Source of the DNA: Treponema sp.
GTDB taxonomy: Bacteria > Spirochaetota > Spirochaetia > Treponematales > Treponemataceae
Length of the DNA: 8,126 bases
NCBI GenBank assembly: GCA_012799545.1
Contig: JAAZLA010000032.1
Coordinates: 1-8,126, forward strand
Reading direction: 5' to 3'
Positions 4,780 through 8,126 of this stretch are shown here, in pieces. Positions within the stretch are counted from its first letter, which is position 1. Each line of letters opens with the position of its first letter. Position numbers and translations under genes: made by a program. The notes beneath the pieces were generated by a model, which did not search any database, was not told the DNA's origin, and saw only the letters and a program-made list of their open reading frames with translations.

Positions 4780-6099
4780 TTAGAAGAAATTATTTTGATA
4801 AGCCTCTGAAAGTATTTCGGAAGCATTTTTTTTAGCTTGATAAAAAAGCCTCTGTCTTTCTTTTTGACCGATTTTATCTATACTCGTATAAGTATCTTCC
4901 TTAAGCAAACGAAGCGATGACCAAGATTCTCGTTCAGAAAATCTAAGTAAACCTGCTTCAATTTTTGCCCGTATAATTCTCTGCAAAGCGATATCTATCT
5001 TTTCTTTATATACCGTTTCAGTTGTATAAATTTCTTCCAAAAAAGGGAGAAACTGCGTGAAGACTTTTTTTGAGCTCAATAAGATATGTGCACCAGCATC
5101 TAAAGCCAAAAGAATAGCATCTTTTTCTTCTGAGAAAAAACCTTCTAAGGCTGCCATAAAAATATCGTCAGTAATAATGAGTCCAGAATAATCGAGGTCT
5201 TTTACAAGAAGGTCGACGACTTCTAAAGAAAGACTTGCAGGCAAGTCGCTTATAAAAGGAATAAGTGCATGAGATAAAAGTACCGCATTTTTGTTTTTTT
5301 GATTTTCCAGCACAAAGCGAAAAGGTGCAAGCATGTTTTTTTCAAAATCCTCTTTGTTTAGCGCTAAAACAGGCAGGTTTCTATGTGGGTCTACATCTGT
5401 GTTACCAGGAAAATGTTTTAAAGTACAAAGCACCCCCTCACTGTTAAAGGATTCGATAAAGGCGAGTGAAAAAAACTTTGTTTTTTCGATGGATCCAAAG
5501 GAGCGTGTTTTTAAAAAGGCTGCGTTTTCCTCTAAAAGGGGTTCAACAATGGGTGCAAAATTGAGGCTAAACCCAAGCAAATGACTTTGTTTTGCGATCT
5601 CTTTGTAAAACAAAGCTGCCTCCTCTGCTGTAAAAAGCTGACTTATTTCTTCAGCTGAAGGAAGCGGTGAAACAATTTTTCTCAGGCGATTCACCTCCCC
5701 TCCTTCAAGGTCAAGGGACAAAAAAGGAGGGATATCTGTTTTATAATAATCGAGAATAGAATCGGTAAAATCCATAAGCATTTCGGCTGTTTTTCCAATA
5801 TTATATGAAAAGAAAATAAAACCGCCGGGGCAAAAAAGCTCGTTATAATCATGGCTTGATGTATAATTACTTGAACCTTCCAGATTGATAATAAAGAGTT
5901 GCGAGAGTTTTTGTTTTAATGAAAAAGAGTCTAAGTAGCTATCGATTGCTCTTTGTTCTAAAAATACTTGAAAATCTTTATTTTGCCTAAAGATTTTTTC
6001 TGGTGCAGAAAAAAAGCCTTGTTCGGCGCTAGATTCCTTTCCACAAGAAATGAGAGAAAAAATCATGATAAGCAAAATTAAAAATCGTAGATATCTCAT
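4780..6099 (-). CDS. GH3 family beta-N-acetylhexosaminidase-like lipoprotein (NagZ-like)
   Basis: A 439-residue glycoside hydrolase family 3 protein. NagZ members remove terminal beta-GlcNAc, for example from peptidoglycan fragments. Residues 1-18 are a signal peptide with lipobox LISC, so C19 should be lipidated and the enzyme anchored at the envelope. Family features are DLEGGEVNRL (130-139, substrate loop, usually DQEGG), R199 in TRSFG, KHFPG (228-232), DPH (237-239, the Asp-His acid/base dyad), SHALIP (276-281), and ITDDIFMAAL (309-318, nucleophile Asp). The loop between KHFPG and DPH is about two residues shorter than the usual HGDTxxDSH. There is no second GH3 C-terminal domain, as in single-domain Gram-negative NagZ. 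No Shine-Dalgarno is visible before ATG 6099. It lies 13 bases after dctQM, so coupling is likely. The exact sugar substrate is unproven. Confidence 0.87.
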   Translation of the reverse strand: MRYLRFLILLIMIFSLISCGKESSAEQGFFSAPEKIFRQNKDFQVFLEQRAIDSYLDSFSLKQKLSQLFIINLEGSSNYTSSHDYNELFCPGGFIFFSYNIGKTAEMLMDFTDSILDYYKTDIPPFLSLDLEGGEVNRLRKIVSPLPSAEEISQLFTAEEAALFYKEIAKQSHLLGFSLNFAPIVEPLLEENAAFLKTRSFGSIEKTKFFSLAFIESFNSEGVLCTLKHFPGNTDVDPHRNLPVLALNKEDFEKNMLAPFRFVLENQKNKNAVLLSHALIPFISDLPASLSLEVVDLLVKDLDYSGLIITDDIFMAALEGFFSEEKDAILLALDAGAHILLSSKKVFTQFLPFLEEIYTTETVYKEKIDIALQRIIRAKIEAGLLRFSERESWSSLRLLKEDTYTSIDKIGQKERQRLFYQAKKNASEILSEAYQNNFF

Positions 6100-6113
6100 T
6101 ATTTTATGGGCAT
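6099..6113 (-). other. Four-codon ORF bridging dctQM and the GH3 gene
   Basis: Read on the minus strand, the dctQM stop overlaps an ATG (TAATG, 6115-6111). That ATG opens MPIK and a TAA, which in turn overlaps the GH3 start as another TAATG (6101-6097). There is no Shine-Dalgarno in the gap. The arrangement would let a terminating ribosome restart twice. Seen in sequence; function is inference and it may be chance. Confidence 0.35.
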
Positions 6114-7969
6114 TATAAAAAAACGGTTGTCAACCATGGTATATATGTAATAAGCAATAAAACAATCGCTTGTACCAAAATAAAAGGCAAGACATTTTTG
6201 ACAATTTTCATTACTGGGCTGTCAAAGGCATAGCTTGCAACAAAGAGGTCCATACCAATCGGTGGCGTTAAAAAACCGAGTTGAAGGTTTGTCAAAAAAA
6301 TAACAGCGGTATGCACGGGATGAATGCCAAAAGACTCACAGATGGGCATAAGCAAGGGAGATATGATAAAAATAGCAGAATATATGTCCATGAGGCAGCC
6401 AACGAGAAGTAAAAAAACATTTAATAAAAGTAAGAAAACAATCTTTGATTGAATATGACTTGTTATAAAACCGGTTATAAGCTCTGGAATATTTGCATCT
6501 ATCATAAAATAAGAAAGACCACGTGCGCTTGCCAAAATAAAAAGAATACCACCAGTTATGGGAATCGCTTCAGTTATAACAGCCAAAGATTCCCTTAAGG
6601 AAAAGGTTTTTCGTACGAAGGTTTCTAAGACAAAGGCATACAACAAGGTAAAGGACGCGGCCTCAATAATACTAAAAAACCCACCTAAAAATCCAAAGAT
6701 AACAAAGAAGGGAAGTAAGATTTCAAATACGCTTGATTTTAAAGCAGATAGTATTTCTCTTCCGTTGAAAGCGTCCCGTTCTTTTTGCACATCACGGCTC
6801 AGTCCTAAAAGAACCATTGAAATAGCGAGAATTAAACCAGGTAAAAATGCACCTTTGAAAATGTCGTAGACATCGACAGAAAAATAATTTACAGAGCCAA
6901 ACATAATAATTGCGATACTTAAAGGAAACAAAAGCCCGATGGCGCCTGAGGCGGTGATCAAAGCCTCAGAATCTTCTTTTTTGTAGCCAGAGCCTCCAAG
7001 GGCGATTAGTAGCAAGGGTCCTAGCGCAAGTATGGTAACACCGCTCGCACCGGTAAAAATAGTAAAAAATGTAACAACGAGGACGGCTGCTATTACAATC
7101 CCCCCCTTAAACCAGCCGAAGAGGGACTTAAAAACGCTGACAAGACGCTTTCCTGTGCTTCCCTTGGATAAAATAAAGCCTGCTATGGTAAACAGGGGTA
7201 TAGCAGCGATAGCCTTGTCTGTAAGGACAGCATAGGCTTCAAAGGAAAGCACTTCTACATAACCACCGCCTTGTGAAAAAGCGAGATAGGCAATGCCCCC
7301 AAGGATGACAAAAAGAGGCACCCCTATAAAGGCAAAGACAACAAGAATAAGAGTAAGAGGTATAAACGCATGGGCTGAAAATGTAAGCCAGTAATCATTT
7401 AATCTATATAAAAAGCCAAGAGATTCTGTTTTAAAAAGCGAATACAAAACTCCTGACAAGGGACCGAGAGAAATTAAAACACCGATAAGAAAGCCTAAAA
7501 GGTTTTGTAAGCGATATTCTTTTTGGAAGAGGTTTCGTAGAAGCATAGTAAAATATGCAAGTGGTAAGAGGGCAAAAAAAACAAGGAGAGGAATGCCCCA
7601 TACTTTTTGACTGGGCAGAAAGGCTATAAAAGAAGCTGAAAAGGATGCAAAAAATAAGGCAGTCAAAATACTTACTGTAGTAGCACTTCGAAATGAAAGT
7701 ATAAAGGGCTTAAAACGTTTTGGCAGACCATCCGTTAAACTCGCGAGACTAATATGATTTCCTTCTCGCCAGGTAATTATGCCCGAAAAACAGGCGAAGG
7801 CAAAAACAAGATTTACGATGGCGTTTTCACTATTGAGTATTTGGAAATGAAAACGATTCATTATTTTAAACAAAAGGGGCAGGATAATTAAAAAAGCAAC
7901 TATAAAAAGAGAAAAATAATTTTCAAAATTTCGTACAAATAATCTCAGTCCAATTTTTTTTTTATTCAT
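6113..7969 (-). CDS. Fused TRAP transporter membrane protein DctQ-DctM
   Basis: A 618-residue inner-membrane protein joining both membrane parts of a TRAP secondary transporter, which uses an ion gradient and a periplasmic binding protein to import organic solutes. The first ~180 residues form a DctQ-like unit of about four membrane helices. A linking helix leads to the 12-helix DctM unit (about 200-618). DctM motifs include IGVPLFVILGG (215-225), IAAIPLFTIAGFILSKG (254-270), FTGASGVTILALGPLL (305-320), ASGAIGLLFPLS (340-351), AIPITGGILFILASA (468-482), and LTPPIGMDLF (567-576). The loop reads FPLS where most DctM have PPS, and MDLF where most have NLF. The start ATG 7969 is one base after the stop of the dctP-like gene, with only a weak GGGA eight bases upstream. 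In T. pallidum TP0958 is a similar QM fusion beside its binding protein. The substrate is unknown. Confidence 0.92.
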   Translation of the reverse strand: MNKKKIGLRLFVRNFENYFSLFIVAFLIILPLLFKIMNRFHFQILNSENAIVNLVFAFACFSGIITWREGNHISLASLTDGLPKRFKPFILSFRSATTVSILTALFFASFSASFIAFLPSQKVWGIPLLVFFALLPLAYFTMLLRNLFQKEYRLQNLLGFLIGVLISLGPLSGVLYSLFKTESLGFLYRLNDYWLTFSAHAFIPLTLILVVFAFIGVPLFVILGGIAYLAFSQGGGYVEVLSFEAYAVLTDKAIAAIPLFTIAGFILSKGSTGKRLVSVFKSLFGWFKGGIVIAAVLVVTFFTIFTGASGVTILALGPLLLIALGGSGYKKEDSEALITASGAIGLLFPLSIAIIMFGSVNYFSVDVYDIFKGAFLPGLILAISMVLLGLSRDVQKERDAFNGREILSALKSSVFEILLPFFVIFGFLGGFFSIIEAASFTLLYAFVLETFVRKTFSLRESLAVITEAIPITGGILFILASARGLSYFMIDANIPELITGFITSHIQSKIVFLLLLNVFLLLVGCLMDIYSAIFIISPLLMPICESFGIHPVHTAVIFLTNLQLGFLTPPIGMDLFVASYAFDSPVMKIVKNVLPFILVQAIVLLLITYIPWLTTVFL

Positions 7970-7970
7970 T

Positions 7971-8126
7971 TTATTTTTCCCGGTGCTTTTTTAAGATAGC
8001 TGAAATTTTTTGATACATTTCATAATTAATAATTGTTTCCGTTTTTGACTCCGACATCAAGAGGGCGTCAGTTTTTAATGTTTCTTGAAAAACAGCAATT
8101 TCTTTTTCTGTCAAATTAACTATATG
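7971..8126 (-). CDS. TRAP periplasmic binding protein DctP, C-terminal end (partial)
   Basis: An open frame enters from the right edge and ends at TAA 7973-7971, giving the last 51 residues. The segment VNLTEKEIAVFQETLKTDALL resembles the C-terminal helices of DctP-type solute-binding proteins ('LT.eE...F.ea.k'), and it ends in a lysine-rich helix. The stop is one base from the ATG of the fused dctQM, so the two genes are translationally coupled in the usual dctP-dctQM order. The 5' end, including any signal peptide and the ligand-binding arginine, lies outside the window. The call depends mainly on position because the fragment is short. Confidence 0.65.
   Translation of the reverse strand, partial: HIVNLTEKEIAVFQETLKTDALLMSESKTETIINYEMYQKISAILKKHREK

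Noticed and set aside
4164..5584. Plus-strand ORFs of 60-96 codons opposite the methyltransferase and GH3 genes.
   Set aside because: They are antisense shadows: cysteine- and serine-rich translations with no family features, lying opposite clearly conserved genes.
6558..7235. Plus-strand ORFs of 103 and 67 codons opposite dctQM.
   Set aside because: Antisense to a transporter gene with intact motifs throughout; the basic, low-complexity translations match no known fold.
1..8126. Mobile element, CRISPR array, tRNA/rRNA, toxin-antitoxin or defence system.
   Set aside because: No transposase or integrase motifs, spaced direct repeats, tRNA cloverleaf or small paired toxin genes were seen; nearly all sequence is covered by recognised core-type genes.

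Overview
This AT-rich 8.1 kb window most likely comes from a host-associated spirochaete of the genus Treponema (inferred from family content, not from a database match). The evidence is a DctP followed by a fused DctQ-DctM TRAP transporter (the arrangement of the T. pallidum TP0957-TP0958 locus), a lipoprotein with a spirochaete-style lipobox, a GAF/HD-GYP cyclic-di-GMP protein, and infC-rpmI-rplT followed by zapA-type genes. Everything is chromosomal housekeeping or core-type sequence. I see no insertion sequence, prophage, CRISPR array, tRNA or rRNA.

Left half, plus strand (about 109-2671): a non-coding 250-base leader with a good sigma70-type promoter and a long hairpin running into the ribosome-binding site leads into infC (TTG start), rpmI and rplT. 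The run continues with almost no gaps into a coiled-coil ZapB-like gene, zapA and a YaiI/YqxD-family gene. The block therefore joins translation initiation, 50S assembly and Z-ring assembly in one probable transcript. Both infC and rplT have a U7 tract abutting the Shine-Dalgarno sequence and an upstream A tract able to pair with it, which suggests shared post-transcriptional control.

Right half, minus strand (8126 down to 2668): the 3' end of a dctP-like gene, fused dctQM, a NagZ-like GH3 lipoprotein, an RsmB/NOP-type RNA m5C methyltransferase of NSUN4-like layout, and a GAF-HD-GYP protein. Spacings are 1, 13, 9 and 48 bases, so this looks like one operon read from beyond the right edge. The first three genes plausibly work at the cell envelope (solute uptake, amino-sugar hydrolysis). 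The last two act on RNA and on a second messenger.

The two operons converge and their stop codons share the same TTAA (2668-2671), with no terminator visible between them. I found no clearly new system. The items most worth a second look are the infC and rplT leader structures, the zapB-like/zapA pair in the ribosomal-protein operon, the NSUN4-like methyltransferase, the shortened catalytic loop of the GH3 enzyme, and a four-codon relay ORF between dctQM and the GH3 gene.
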